Below are positions 52,519 to 61,288 of a DNA stretch of 64,000 bases, in pieces. Both the position numbers and the translations under genes were made by a program. Numbering within the stretch: the stretch's first letter is position 1; the number at the start of each line of letters is the position of its first letter. Origin of the DNA: CAADGL01 sp964643885 (GTDB taxonomy: Bacteria; Planctomycetota; Phycisphaerae; UBA1845; Fen-1342); NCBI GenBank assembly GCA_964643885.1, contig CAZXUI010000018.1, positions 1 through 64,000 on the forward strand, read 5' to 3'. Under the pieces are notes generated by a model. It searched no databases. It saw only the letters and a program-made list of their open reading frames with translations, and was not told the DNA's origin.

Positions 52519-53679
52519 ATGATCTCGCTGCTCTCGCTCGCCCTGATCGCACTTGCGGCCCAGTCCGCTCCGCCCGCCGCGCCCGCAACCGCCACCGCCA
52601 CGCACGAGCTGCACGCCACGCACTGGTTCAACAATCCCGTCTTCAGGCTGCACGACAACCGCACCGTCATCGTCTTCTTCTTCAAGACCGACGCCCCGCG
52701 CGAAGCCGCCCGCCAGACCGAGCGCATCATCGAACGCCTCAACCGCCTCATCAAGCGAACCGACCTCGTGCTCATCGGCCTCACCGCCGACCCCGCGCAC
52801 GAGACCGAGCGCTTCATCCGCCGGCACCGCATCCGCTTCACCGTCGGCGCCCGCAGCCGCTCCGCCCGCGATTTCGGCGTCGACTCGTTGCCCGCCCTGC
52901 GCATCATCCGCCGCACATCGGCCGGCCCCACCAGCGAAGTCATCGATGAGAAAGCACTGCCCGACGTGCGCCCCGCCGCCCCAGCCACAAACGACCCGAA
53001 CGCGAAACTGATTCAGGAACTGCTCAGCGCTCTCGAAAACCCGCCTCCCGGCGCCGACACGTCCGCGCTGACCACAGCCGTCCGCCGCCTCTATGAGCTC
53101 ATGCCCGCCGAGGACTTCGTCGCCTTCGCGTCCGCCACCGCGCCCGTCACAGAAGACCGCTGGGTCCGCGCCTACCTGATGGACTCCGCCGACCGCGCCA
53201 GCGGCGCCGCCCGCGACGCGGCGGATCGCACCCTCTCCGCCCGAGCCCACCTCGACTACCGCGAAAACCCTGACGCCCGGCAGTGGGAGCCCTACCGCAA
53301 GTATCTGGCCGACAAAACCGCCCGCAAGAACGCCGCCGCGCTCGAAAACACCTACATCGAGCACCTCGTCGACGATCCCGTCGCCACGCTCATCCGCCGC
53401 ACGGCCACCGAGGACCTCTGGAGAGCGCCGGACCGAAACACGGCTCGCAGCGCTCCGCTCAACATCATCCAGATCGATCCGGACGCGTCCATCCGCATGA
53501 TCGCCGCCATGGCACTCTCCGAAGTCTGCACCAAGGGCGACACGCACGCCGCCGAGTTTCTCGAATCGCTCGCCGCCACCGAACCGAACGCCGTCAAAAC
53601 GCGCCCGGTCATGCAGCGCGCCGCCCAGATCATCCGCGAAGGCCGCACCGACGCCGACACCAAGCCGCCGCAGACCTGA
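52519..53679 (+). CDS. Exported thioredoxin-fold protein with helical repeats
   Basis: 386 residues from ATG 52519 with AAAGGAGA 8 bases upstream. A short signal peptide (MISLLSLALIALAAQSAPPA) is followed by a TlpA/thioredoxin-like domain: FRLHDNRTVIVFFFKTDAPR, LVLIGLTADPAHETERFIRR and FGVDSLPALRIIRR. The CxxC pair is replaced (FKTDAPRE), so no redox role is expected. The second half is helical (RRLYELMPAEDFVAFASATA; SIRMIAAMALSEVCTKGDTH), HEAT-like near the end. Function unknown. Confidence 0.68.
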   Translation: MISLLSLALIALAAQSAPPAAPATATATHELHATHWFNNPVFRLHDNRTVIVFFFKTDAPREAARQTERIIERLNRLIKRTDLVLIGLTADPAHETERFIRRHRIRFTVGARSRSARDFGVDSLPALRIIRRTSAGPTSEVIDEKALPDVRPAAPATNDPNAKLIQELLSALENPPPGADTSALTTAVRRLYELMPAEDFVAFASATAPVTEDRWVRAYLMDSADRASGAARDAADRTLSARAHLDYRENPDARQWEPYRKYLADKTARKNAAALENTYIEHLVDDPVATLIRRTATEDLWRAPDRNTARSAPLNIIQIDPDASIRMIAAMALSEVCTKGDTHAAEFLESLAATEPNAVKTRPVMQRAAQIIREGRTDADTKPPQT

Positions 53680-53720
53680 CCGGCTGCCGCGCTGCGCATC
53701 CTCGGCCGGCGCCGCCCGCA

Positions 53721-54746
53721 TCACAGCACGACCTTCCCGTGCCGCCGCACGGCCGGCTTGATGATCCGCAGCTCCTCCATCATCTCCCCGAACATCTCCG
53801 GCGTCAGAGCCTGGGCCGAATCCGACAACGCCTTCTTCGGATCGTCGTGCACCTCCACCAGCACCCCATCCGCCCCCGCCGCGATCGCCGCCCGCGCCAG
53901 CGGAATAATCAGCTCGCGCTTGCCCGCCGCATGGCTCGGATCGACGATCACCGGCAAATGCGTGATCCGCTTGAGTTCCGGAACGATGCTGATATCCAGC
54001 GTGAAGCGCGAGTAATCGCTGAACGTGCGAATCCCGCGCTCACACAGCATCACGCTGCGGTTGCCGTTCGAGATGATGTACTCGGCCGCCAGCAGAAACT
54101 CCTCCAGCGTCGCCGCGATGCCGCGCTTCAGCAGCACCGGCTTGCGGCACTGCCCCACCCGCCGCAATAGCGCATAGTTCTGCATGTTGCGGGCCCCGAT
54201 TTGCAGAATGTCGACGTGCTGCTCCACCAGCGGCACGTCGTCCGTGCTCAGCACCTCCGAGATCACCGGCAGCCCCGTCGCCTCGCGCGCCTGCGCCAGG
54301 ATCCTCAGCCCCTCCGCCCCCAGCCCCTGAAACGCATACGGGCTCGTCCGCGGCTTGAACGCCCCGCCCCGCAGCACGTTCGCCCCCAGCTCGCGCACGT
54401 GCTCCGCCACGCGCAGCGTCTGCTCCGGCGATTCCACCGAGCACGGCCCCGCCATCACCACGATGTCCGCCCCGCCGATCTCCGCCTGCCCCACGCGGAT
54501 CACCGTGTCGTCCGGCTTCATCTCGCGGCTCGTCAGCTTGTACGGCCGCGTCACCCGGATCACCTCGACCACGCCCGGCAGCCCCGCGAACACGCCCGGA
54601 TCGACCGGTCCCGTGTTCCCCGTGATCCCGATCGCGCACCGCGTCTTGCCCGGTATCGGATGCGGCGTCAGCCCCACCTCCTCGATCGCGCTGCACACGT
54701 GATCGATCATCGCCTGGTCCGCATCCGTCTTCATCACGATCAACAT
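53721..54746 (-). CDS. aroF: 3-deoxy-7-phosphoheptulonate synthase (class I, Thermotoga/Bacillus type)
   Basis: 341 residues. An N-terminal ACT-like/ferredoxin-like extension ([20 protein letters not shown]) of about 75 residues precedes the barrel, as in the single-chain AroF group. Motifs: [95 protein letters not shown] and [15 protein letters not shown]. It condenses PEP and erythrose-4-phosphate, the first step of aromatic synthesis. The N-terminal domain is the likely site of feedback by Tyr or Phe. Last gene of the attenuator-led operon, 4 bp after trpA. Confidence 0.93.
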   Translation of the reverse strand: MLIVMKTDADQAMIDHVCSAIEEVGLTPHPIPGKTRCAIGITGNTGPVDPGVFAGLPGVVEVIRVTRPYKLTSREMKPDDTVIRVGQAEIGGADIVVMAGPCSVESPEQTLRVAEHVRELGANVLRGGAFKPRTSPYAFQGLGAEGLRILAQAREATGLPVISEVLSTDDVPLVEQHVDILQIGARNMQNYALLRRVGQCRKPVLLKRGIAATLEEFLLAAEYIISNGNRSVMLCERGIRTFSDYSRFTLDISIVPELKRITHLPVIVDPSHAAGKRELIIPLARAAIAAGADGVLVEVHDDPKKALSDSAQALTPEMFGEMMEELRIIKPAVRRHGKVVL

Positions 54747-54750
54747 CGCC

Positions 54751-55518
54751 TCAGCTCCTCGTGGCGCTCTTCAGCGCCCGCACCAGCGCCCCCACGTCTT
54801 CCCCCTCACGAATCGCATCCACCAACCGGCTGCCCACCACCACCCCGTCCGCCAGCCCACGCAAAGACCGCACCTGCTCCGGCCGCGAAATCCCGAACCC
54901 CACCGCCACCGGCTTCTCCGTCGCCGCACGCAGCCGCCGCAAGAACGCCGGCAGCGCCGCCGGCAGCTCGCTCCGCGCACCCGTCGTCCCGGCCACGCTC
55001 ACCGCGTAGATGAATCCCGCGCTCGCCGCCCCGATCCGCGCCAGCCGCTCGTCCGGACTCGTCGGCGCCGCCATCAACACCAGGCTCACGCCCCCCGCCC
55101 GCGCGGCCGCCGCCCACTCATCCGCCTCGTCCACCGGCAGATCAGGGATGATCAATCCCGCCACACCCGCCGCCCGCAGTCCCTGCAAGAGCCGCTCACG
55201 CCCGAAGGCCAGCAGCGGGTTCAGATAGCTCATCGCCACCAGCGGCTGCGGCACACGCACCCGCGCCAGCCGCTCCAGCAGCACCTCCAGCCGCGCCCCG
55301 GCCTTCAGCGCCACCTGCGACGAAAGCTGAATCGTCGGCCCATCCGCAATCGGATCGCAGAACGGAATCCCCACCTCGATTAGGTCCGCCCCGGCCGCAC
55401 TCACCTCCACCAGCCGCTGCTCGAACTCCGCCAGCGTCGGGAACCCGCCCGTCAGATAGGGCACCAGCGCCATCTCTCCGCGCTCACGCAGCTTCTCGAA
55501 GACCTGCCCGACCGTCAC
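54751..55518 (-). CDS. trpA: Tryptophan synthase alpha chain
   Basis: 255 residues. Catalytic Glu and Asp sit in [56 protein letters not shown] and [20 protein letters not shown] follow the family order; [13 protein letters not shown] binds the phosphate. Converts indole-glycerol phosphate to indole, passed to TrpB. Its start overlaps the trpB stop by 4 bp (ATGA-type coupling). Confidence 0.96.
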   Translation of the reverse strand: MTVGQVFEKLRERGEMALVPYLTGGFPTLAEFEQRLVEVSAAGADLIEVGIPFCDPIADGPTIQLSSQVALKAGARLEVLLERLARVRVPQPLVAMSYLNPLLAFGRERLLQGLRAAGVAGLIIPDLPVDEADEWAAAARAGGVSLVLMAAPTSPDERLARIGAASAGFIYAVSVAGTTGARSELPAALPAFLRRLRAATEKPVAVGFGISRPEQVRSLRGLADGVVVGSRLVDAIREGEDVGALVRALKSATRS

Positions 55519-56696
55519 ACCAGCCCCTCCACGATCTCCAGGTCCTTATCGCCCCGCCCCGACAGATTGATCACCACGATCTGCTCGCGCGAGAGCTGCG
55601 GCGCGAGCTTGATCGCATGCGCCACCGCATGGGCCGTCTCCAGCGCAGGAATGATCCCCTCGCTGGTCGCCAGCTTCCGCAGCGCCGCCAGCGCCTCCTC
55701 GTCCGTCGCCAGCGTGTACTCCACCCGCCGCGTATCGCGCAGATAGGAGTGCTCCGGCCCCACGCCCGGATAATCCAGCCCGGCCGACACCGAATGCGTC
55801 TCCATCACCTGCCCGTCGGCGTCCTGCATCAGGTAGCTGCGCGCTCCATGCAGCACGCCCACCTTCCCGTCCGACAGCGTCGCCGCGTGCTGCTTCGACT
55901 CCAGCCCGCGCCCGCCGCCTTCCACACCGATCATCCGCACCGGATCATCCAGCAGCGGGTGGAAGATCCCCATCGCGTTCGAACCGCCCCCCACGCACGC
56001 GATCACCACGTCCGGCAGCCGCCCTTCCTTCTCCAGGATCTGCCGCCGCGTCTCGCGCCCGATGACCGCCTGAAAATCCCGCACGATCAGCGGGTACGGA
56101 TGCGGCCCCACCACCGACCCGATCACGTAGTGCGTCGTCTCGACGTTCGTCACCCAGTCGCGGATCGCCTCGTTGATCGCGTCCTTCAGCGTCCGGCTGC
56201 CGCTCTCCACCGGCACCACCCGCGTGCCCAGCAGGTCCATTCGCAGCACGTTCATCCGCTGCCGCTTCACATCCTCCGCCCCCATGTACACGTGACACTC
56301 CAGCCCCAGCAGCGCCGCCGCCGTCGCCGTCGCCACGCCGTGCTGGCCAGCTCCCGTCTCCGCGATGATCCGCCGCTTGCCCATCCGCTGCGCCAGCAGC
56401 ACCTGCCCCAGCGCGTTGTTGATCTTGTGCGCCCCGGTGTGTGCCAGGTCCTCACGCTTCAGGTAGATTCTCGCCCCGCCCAGCTCCTCGCTCAGCCGCC
56501 GCGCCAGGTGCAGCGGCGTCGGCCGCCCCACGAAATCACGCAGCAGCTCGCTCAGCGCCTTCTGAAACGACACATCCGCGCCGATCTGCCCATGCGCCGA
56601 CTCCAGCTCGTCCAGCGCGTGCATCAGCGTCTCCGGCACGTACTTGCCGCCGAATTCGCCGAAGTATCCGCGGCTATCGGGTACCTGCATCTGCAT
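55515..56696 (-). CDS. trpB: Tryptophan synthase beta chain
   Basis: 393 residues, TrpB1 type. [20 protein letters not shown] at the start, [20 protein letters not shown], the PLP lysine in [40 protein letters not shown] and [20 protein letters not shown] (phosphate loop). Makes tryptophan from indole and serine. ATG 56696 or 56690 are both possible; either overlaps trpF. Confidence 0.97.
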   Translation of the reverse strand: MQMQVPDSRGYFGEFGGKYVPETLMHALDELESAHGQIGADVSFQKALSELLRDFVGRPTPLHLARRLSEELGGARIYLKREDLAHTGAHKINNALGQVLLAQRMGKRRIIAETGAGQHGVATATAAALLGLECHVYMGAEDVKRQRMNVLRMDLLGTRVVPVESGSRTLKDAINEAIRDWVTNVETTHYVIGSVVGPHPYPLIVRDFQAVIGRETRRQILEKEGRLPDVVIACVGGGSNAMGIFHPLLDDPVRMIGVEGGGRGLESKQHAATLSDGKVGVLHGARSYLMQDADGQVMETHSVSAGLDYPGVGPEHSYLRDTRRVEYTLATDEEALAALRKLATSEGIIPALETAHAVAHAIKLAPQLSREQIVVINLSGRGDKDLEIVEGLV

Positions 56697-57294
56697 CCGC
56701 TTTCCTCACCGCCTCTACAAAGGCTCGCATCCTGCCCGCATCCTTGCGCCCCGGCCCGCTTTCCACGCCGCTCGAGACATCCACCGCGTGCGGCCGCAGC
56801 AGCCGCACCACCTCGCCCACGTTCTCCGGCGTCAGCCCGCCCGAGACGATCACCGGCCGCCCGATCCCCACCGCCACGCGCCAGTCGAACACCCGCCCGC
56901 TCCCCGCCCCCGGGTCCAGCAGGTACCCGTCCACGCGATACGCCGCCATCCGCGCCGCGATCGCCGCCGCCGTATCCCCCGCCCGGATGTCGAACCGCTT
57001 GATCACCCGCCGCGCCAGCCCGCGGCACTCTTTCGGCCGCTCGCTCCCGTGCAGTTGCACCACGTCCAGCGGCGCCTCCAGCAGCGCCGCGATGATCTCC
57101 TCTCGGGCCGCATCCATGAACACCCCCACCCGCAGCACGAACGGCGGCAACTCCGCGCAGCACGCCGCCACCTGCGCCGGCGACACCCGCCGCGGCGAAT
57201 CCGCCAGCACGAAACCCAGCGCATCCGCGCCGGCCGCCGCCGCCGCCCGCGCATCGTCCGGTGTCGTGATGCCGCAGATCTTAATGCGCGTCAT
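56674..57294 (-). CDS. trpF: Phosphoribosylanthranilate isomerase
   Basis: 206 residues, normal length. The catalytic Cys is in [20 protein letters not shown], the catalytic Asp in [17 protein letters not shown], and the phosphate site in [18 protein letters not shown] and [15 protein letters not shown]. It overlaps tyrA by 14 bp at its start and trpB by 23 bp at its end, consistent with strict operon translation. Isomerises PRA to CdRP. Confidence 0.95.
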   Translation of the reverse strand: MTRIKICGITTPDDARAAAAAGADALGFVLADSPRRVSPAQVAACCAELPPFVLRVGVFMDAAREEIIAALLEAPLDVVQLHGSERPKECRGLARRVIKRFDIRAGDTAAAIAARMAAYRVDGYLLDPGAGSGRVFDWRVAVGIGRPVIVSGGLTPENVGEVVRLLRPHAVDVSSGVESGPGRKDAGRMRAFVEAVRKADADAGTR

Positions 57295-58378
57295 GATCGC
57301 CCATCCATTCCACGCCGCCCGTCATCGCCGCCGCGAAACCCGCCAGGTCGCCCGCCAACACGCTACCCGTCAGGCCCTCCACGGCCGCCCGCAGCGACTC
57401 GTACAGCCCCGGCGTAAACGGGTTCAGCTTCTGGATCGCGTAGTACAGCCGCGGATCCTCGCGGATCACCGTCCCGGTCGTGTTCATTTGCGACAGAAAG
57501 GTCGTGCTCCCGACGCTCCGAAGCTGCTCGAAGCTCAGCCCGCTCTCAGCCAGCACGCGCATGAACACCACGTTGATCAGGTGCGACAGCCCCAGCACAT
57601 ACGCCGCGATCCGGTCATGCTCATCAATCGACAGCCGCACCAGCGTCGCCGCCGTATCGCGAAACAGCGCCTCCACCCGCGCCGTCGCAGCCGCGTCCCC
57701 GCAATCGCAGATGCAGATCACCTTGTCGCTCAGCGTGCTCGCCGACGGACCGAACATCGGATGAATGCTCGTCACCGCCGCCCCCGCCGCCCTCGCCCGC
57801 TCCATCGCCGGCCGCAGCGACGATTTCAGACTCGCCACGTCGCACACCACGCCGCGATATCCCGCCGCCACCACCTCGTCGATCGCCGCCGCAGTCTTCT
57901 CCAGCGGCACCGCCACGAACACCAGCGACGCCCGGCCGGCCAGCTCCGCCAGCTTCGCTCCGCCGTTCTCGCCACGCGCCGCCGCCGAGCGCGTGTCGTG
58001 GATCGACACCGTGTGTCCCTGGTTCAGGAAGAACTCGCTGAACCACCGCCCCATCCTGCCGAGCCCGCCGACGATCAGAATCTGCTCCGCATCCCCGCTG
58101 TAAGACGACCACGTCTGCCGCTCCTGCTCCGCCCGCGACTCGCCGATCAGTAGCTGCATCACGCTCCGCGCAAGCTGCGGCGAAAGCCCGACCCGCTGCG
58201 CCGTCGAACGCGCCGCCGACAGCACCTGCCGCTCCACCTCCCAGTCCCGCAGCGGCACACCCGCCGCCTTCTTCCCCTCGCCGATCCGCTTCACCAGCGC
58301 CATCCGCTCGGCGATCAGCTCCAGAATGCGCGCATCCAGCCCGCGCACCTGCTCCCGAAGCGCATCCGTCTCGCTCAT
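57281..58378 (-). CDS. tyrA: Bifunctional chorismate mutase/prephenate dehydrogenase
   Basis: 365 residues from ATG 58378, overlapping the trpC stop by 4 bp. Residues 1-90 are an AroQ-class chorismate mutase: LREQVRGLDARILELIAERM, ALVKRIGEGKKAAGVPLRDW. The dehydrogenase part begins ILIVGGLGRMGRWFSEFFLN, then SIHPMFGPSASTLSDKVICI and RIAAYVLGLSHLINVVFMRV, the same fusion as E. coli TyrA. It starts tyrosine synthesis from chorismate. Its presence in the middle of the trp genes means the operon supplies both Trp and Tyr, matching the aromatic codons in the leader peptide. Confidence 0.93.
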   Translation of the reverse strand: MSETDALREQVRGLDARILELIAERMALVKRIGEGKKAAGVPLRDWEVERQVLSAARSTAQRVGLSPQLARSVMQLLIGESRAEQERQTWSSYSGDAEQILIVGGLGRMGRWFSEFFLNQGHTVSIHDTRSAAARGENGGAKLAELAGRASLVFVAVPLEKTAAAIDEVVAAGYRGVVCDVASLKSSLRPAMERARAAGAAVTSIHPMFGPSASTLSDKVICICDCGDAAATARVEALFRDTAATLVRLSIDEHDRIAAYVLGLSHLINVVFMRVLAESGLSFEQLRSVGSTTFLSQMNTTGTVIREDPRLYYAIQKLNPFTPGLYESLRAAVEGLTGSVLAGDLAGFAAAMTGGVEWMGDHDAH

Positions 58379-59163
58379 CGCCCGCCCCCCGCGCCCCGAC
58401 CCAGCAGCTCCGCGACCTTCGCCCCCGGATCGCCCGATATAAGCAGCGACTCGCCCACCAGCATCGCCTCGAAGCCCGCCGCCTCGATCCGCTCCACATC
58501 CGCCCGGCTGCAAATCCCGCTCTCCGCCACGCTCACGCAGCCCGCCGGCATCCGTCCGCGCAGCTCGATGCACCTCTCCAGCCGCACCTCGAACGTCCGC
58601 AGGTCGCGGTTGTTCACGCCGATGATCGTCGCCCCCGCCGCCAACGCCCGTTCCAGCTCCGCCGCATCATGCACCTCCACCAGCGCCGCCAGTCCCAGCT
58701 CCCGCGCCGCCGCCAGCAGCTCACGCATCTGCCCGTCGCCCAGAATACGCACGATCAGCAGCACCGCATCCGCACCCACCGCCCGCGCCTCGATCACGTG
58801 ATAAGGATCGAGAGTGAAGTCCTTCCGCAACACCGGCAGCCCCGTCACCTCGCGCGCCGCCGACAGGTCCGCATCGCTTCCGCCGAAAAACGACTCATCC
58901 GTCAGAATCGACAGCGCTCGCGCCCCGCCCCGCTCATACGCCTGCACCACCTCGCCCAGCACCAGCCCCGCCCCGATCTCCCCCTTCGACGGCGATCGCC
59001 GCTTGAATTCCGCGATCACCGACATCCCATCCGCACGCAGCGCACCCGCGAAATCCCGCAGCGCCGGCCACGCATGATCACGCAGCGCCGACACCGGCCG
59101 CCGCCGCTTCCGCTCAGCCAGCTCCTCGTGCTTTCGGAGGACGATCTTCTCCAGCACGTCCAT
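58375..59163 (-). CDS. trpC: Indole-3-glycerol phosphate synthase
   Basis: 262 residues from ATG 59163, which overlaps the trpD stop (TGATG). Motifs: VIAEFKRRSPSKGEIGAGLV (catalytic Lys), ALSILTDESFFGGSDADLSA, PVLRKDFTLDPYHVIEARAV, ALVEVHDAAELERALAAGAT and IIGVNNRDLRTFEVRLE. Ring closure of CdRP to indole-glycerol phosphate. Not fused to TrpF, whose gene follows tyrA. Confidence 0.96.
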   Translation of the reverse strand: MDVLEKIVLRKHEELAERKRRRPVSALRDHAWPALRDFAGALRADGMSVIAEFKRRSPSKGEIGAGLVLGEVVQAYERGGARALSILTDESFFGGSDADLSAAREVTGLPVLRKDFTLDPYHVIEARAVGADAVLLIVRILGDGQMRELLAAARELGLAALVEVHDAAELERALAAGATIIGVNNRDLRTFEVRLERCIELRGRMPAGCVSVAESGICSRADVERIEAAGFEAMLVGESLLISGDPGAKVAELLGRGAGGGR

Positions 59164-60182
59164 CACGCCGCCCCCTGCGTCATCGCCACGAGCTGCTCCA
59201 GCTTCACCCGCGCCGCACCGCTGTCGATCGACCGCTTCGCCAGCTCCACCCCTTCCTGCAAGCTCTCCGCCCGGCCCGAAACGTAGATCACCGCGCCCGC
59301 ATTCAGCAGTACCACCGACCGCTCCGCGCCACTCGCCCCGCTCAGCACCGCCCGCGCAATCTCCGCATTCCGCGCCGCATCACCCCCCCGCAACTCCTCG
59401 ATCGCCGCGGGCGAAACGCCCGCCTGCTCCGGCCGCACCGCATACTCCCGGATCGCGCCCTCCCGCAGCTCGCTCACCCGCGACTCGGCCCCGATCGTGA
59501 ACTCGTCCAGCCCGTCCGCCCCGCACACCACCAGCGCCCGCTCCGTCCCCAGCCGTTTGAGCACCTCCGTCATCGGCCGCGTCAGACCCGCATCGAACAC
59601 ACCGATCAGTTGCCGCTTCGCACCCGCCGGGTTCGCCAGCGGCCCCAGCATGTTGAACAGGCTGCGAATGCCGATCTCGCGCCGCGCCGTCGCCGCGTGC
59701 TTCGTCCCCGCGTGATACAGCGGCGCGAACAGAAACCCGATCCCGATCTCGTCCACGCACCGCGCCGCAACCTCCGGCGAGATCTCCACCCGCACCCCCA
59801 GCGCCTCGAGCACGTCCGCGCTGCCGCACTTGCCTGAGATCCACCGGTTCCCGTGCTTGGCCACGCGGCAGCCCGCGCCCGCCGCCACGAACGCCGTCAC
59901 CGTCGAGATGTTGAACGTCCCCTTGCCGTCTCCGCCCGTCCCGCACGTGTCCACCAGCTCTCCCGACCGCACCGGCACGCGCACCGCCGCATCCCGCATC
60001 GCCTTCGCAAACCCGGTGATCTCGTCCACCGTCTCGCCGCGAACTCTCAGCCCGACCAGCAATCCCCCGACCTGCGCCGCCGTGCTCTGGCCCGCCATGA
60101 TCTCGCGCGCCACCGCCGACGCCTGCTCCTCGCTCAGCGTCCCGCCCTCCGCAATCAACCGTATCGCCTCGCGCACCGTCAT
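59163..60182 (-). CDS. trpD: Anthranilate phosphoribosyltransferase
   Basis: 339 residues. GTGGDGKGTFNISTVTAFVA is the PRPP/anthranilate loop. VAKHGNRWISGKCGSADVLE (usually KHGNRSVSSKSGSADVLE) carries slight changes around the Ser. FLFAPLYHAGTKHAATARRE and RSLFNMLGPLANPAGAKRQL are typical. First gene of the operon; the start ATG 60182 is about 280 bases beyond the attenuator terminator. Not fused to TrpG. Confidence 0.96.
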   Translation of the reverse strand: MTVREAIRLIAEGGTLSEEQASAVAREIMAGQSTAAQVGGLLVGLRVRGETVDEITGFAKAMRDAAVRVPVRSGELVDTCGTGGDGKGTFNISTVTAFVAAGAGCRVAKHGNRWISGKCGSADVLEALGVRVEISPEVAARCVDEIGIGFLFAPLYHAGTKHAATARREIGIRSLFNMLGPLANPAGAKRQLIGVFDAGLTRPMTEVLKRLGTERALVVCGADGLDEFTIGAESRVSELREGAIREYAVRPEQAGVSPAAIEELRGGDAARNAEIARAVLSGASGAERSVVLLNAGAVIYVSGRAESLQEGVELAKRSIDSGAARVKLEQLVAMTQGAA

Positions 60183-60210
60183 GACTGCCGCCTCACTGCT
60201 CCCATTCGGG

Positions 60211-60370
60211 GACCGGACTCCGACCGGTCACCGTTTCGACGTTGGGGGACCGGTCTCTGACCGGTCACTGGACGACCGGTCTCCGACCGGTCACTGGACG
60301 ACCGGTCTCCGACCGGTCACTGGACGACCGGTCTCTGACCGGTCACTGGACGACCGGTCTCCGACCGGTC
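60211..60370. repeat. Tandem 26-bp GACCGGTC repeat array in the trp 5' leader
   Basis: A diverged unit at 60211-60232, then four head-to-tail 26-bp units starting at 60248, 60274, 60300 and 60326, and a 19-bp final unit to 60370. Each unit is GACCGGTC-TCY-GACCGGTC plus ACTGGAC. The octamer is its own reverse complement, so any two can pair. No spacers, so not a CRISPR. It lies between the attenuator terminator and trpD and would be transcribed in full-length trp mRNA. Confidence 0.92.
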
Positions 60371-60400
60371 GCGCTTCTGCCGGTCACGGCTACCTCCGCT

Positions 60401-60424
60401 CGTGCGAGAGTCCCTTCTCGCACG
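60401..60424. promoter_or_regulatory. Hairpin downstream of the attenuator
   Basis: CGTGCGAGA (60401-60409) and TCTCGCACG (60416-60424) form a perfect 9-bp stem with a 6-base loop. It has no T-run. It lies in the trp leader after the terminator, so it could affect mRNA stability or processing of read-through transcripts. Confidence 0.55.
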
Positions 60425-60461
60425 CCATTCGCCCTGCCATCCCTCGCCCCATCCGCCCAAC

Positions 60462-60491
60462 AAAAAACCCCCGGGACTTTCGGCCGGGGGT
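60462..60491 (-). terminator. Attenuator terminator (regions 3:4) upstream of trpD
   Basis: On the minus strand ACCCCCGG (60491-60484) pairs with CCGGGGGT (60474-60467) around a 9-base loop, followed by five more T (60466-60462). A textbook rho-independent terminator. It lies between the aromatic leader peptide and trpD and far from the frr stop codon (60722), so it is best read as the attenuator stem. Confidence 0.85.
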
Positions 60492-60578
60492 CGCATACCT
60501 ACGATAGATTCTACGATTGTGTGCGCGCTGCGACCTCAGCCCGGGCTCTGCCAGTAACGCCACCAGCCGAAGGTCGCA
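60489..60578 (-). promoter_or_regulatory. trp/aromatic transcription attenuator (pairing regions 1, 2 and 3)
   Basis: Region 1 TGCGACC (60578-60572) lies in the leader coding sequence. Region 2 GGTCGCA (60535-60529) starts at the base after the leader stop codon. Region 3 TGCGACC (60495-60489) overlaps the 5' arm of the terminator by three bases. Region 2 is complementary to both 1 and 3. A ribosome stalled on the Trp codons (60565-60560 and 60553-60551) would mask region 1 and free region 2 to pair with 3, preventing the terminator. A ribosome reaching the stop would cover region 2 and allow termination. The logic is that of the E. coli trp attenuator; the arrangement is seen, the function inferred. 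Confidence 0.75.
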
Positions 60579-60589
60579 AAGAACCGCAT
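60536..60589 (-). CDS. trpL: Aromatic-rich leader peptide of the trp operon
   Basis: 17 residues, MRFFATFGWWRYWQSPG, from ATG 60589 to TGA 60538-60536. GGAAG is 6 bases upstream of the start. It contains three Trp (two adjacent), three Phe and one Tyr, an extreme composition for so short a frame. It is followed in order by the pairing regions and the terminator, then by trpD-trpC-tyrA-trpF-trpB-trpA-aroF. Its role is to report the charging of tRNA-Trp, and possibly tRNA-Phe and tRNA-Tyr, to the polymerase. A 73-codon frame (60611-60390) overlaps it but runs through the terminator and is not protein-like. Confidence 0.78.
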   Translation of the reverse strand: MRFFATFGWWRYWQSPG

Positions 60590-60661
60590 CGCTCGCTTCC
60601 AGTCCGGCCATCCGATAACCACCGCCGGTCCACCAGCGGCATGGAAGGCCAACTTCGCCTC

Positions 60662-60691
60662 AGTCTAGTGGACCGCCGGGCACAAAGTCAA
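60662..60691 (-). promoter_or_regulatory. Promoter of the trp/aromatic operon
   Basis: TTGACT (60691-60686) and TAGACT (60667-60662) on the minus strand with an 18-base spacer. The expected start near 60655 leaves about 66 bases before the leader-peptide ATG. Located between frr and the leader, which argues that the leader has its own transcript. Confidence 0.65.
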
Positions 60692-60721
60692 CGCGATCCG
60701 CGCCGGCCGGCCCCTAGCGGC

Positions 60722-61288
60722 TCAGACCTCCATGATCTCCTTCGTCTTCTCCGCCACCAGCTTGTCGATCTTCTCGATGTACCCGTCCGTCAGCTTCTGA
60801 ATCTGATCATCCGCCCGCTTGAGATCATCCTCCGTGATCTGCTTGGCCTTCTGCGCCGCATCCAGCCCCTTCTTCGCATCCCGCCGCGCATTCCGGACGG
60901 CCACCTTCTGCGCCTCGGCGAGCTGCTTGACCCGCTGCGCAAGCTGATTTCTCCGCTCGCCCGAAAGCGGCGGCACCGGCAGCCGGATCATCTTCCCGTC
61001 GTTCTGCGGCTTGATCCCCAGCTCGCTCTTCTCGATCCCCTTCTCGATATCCTTCAGCGTCGTCGGGTCGAACGGCTTGATCACGATCACGTTCCCCTCC
61101 GCGACGGCGATGTTCGCCAGCTCCTTCAGCGTCATCGACGAGCCGTACGACGCCACGTCGATCCGCAGACCCTCCACCAGCCCCGGGCTCGCCCGGCCCG
61201 TCCGAATCCCACGAAACTCCTGCCGCAGGTGCTCCAGCGACTTATCCATCTGGGCCTGCGCCTGACGCTTGGCTGCTTCCGTCGGCAT
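60722..61288 (-). CDS. frr: Ribosome recycling factor
   Basis: 188 residues from ATG 61288 (MPTEAAKRQAQAQMDKSLEH), eight bases after a GAGGAGGAG run. EHLRQEFRGIRTGRASPGLV, IVIKPFDPTTLKDIEKGIEK, DGKMIRLPVPPLSGERRNQL and AVRNARRDAKKGLDAAQKAK are all typical. Splits post-termination ribosomes with EF-G. Its usual partners (pyrH, tsf) are not adjacent. Confidence 0.96.
   Translation of the reverse strand: MPTEAAKRQAQAQMDKSLEHLRQEFRGIRTGRASPGLVEGLRIDVASYGSSMTLKELANIAVAEGNVIVIKPFDPTTLKDIEKGIEKSELGIKPQNDGKMIRLPVPPLSGERRNQLAQRVKQLAEAQKVAVRNARRDAKKGLDAAQKAKQITEDDLKRADDQIQKLTDGYIEKIDKLVAEKTKEIMEV

Noticed and set aside
60211..60370. CRISPR array
   Set aside because: The units are 26 bp head-to-tail with no unique spacers, each unit is itself palindromic, and no cas genes are present.
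60462..60491. Terminator for frr
   Set aside because: It lies about 230 bases after the frr stop, with a separate promoter and an aromatic leader peptide in between, so it fits the attenuator better; a second role for frr read-through is not excluded.
60390..60611. 73-codon minus-strand frame over the trp leader
   Set aside because: It runs through the terminator hairpin, has no good ribosome binding site and no protein-like composition. The overlapping 17-codon leader has GGAAG at the right spacing.
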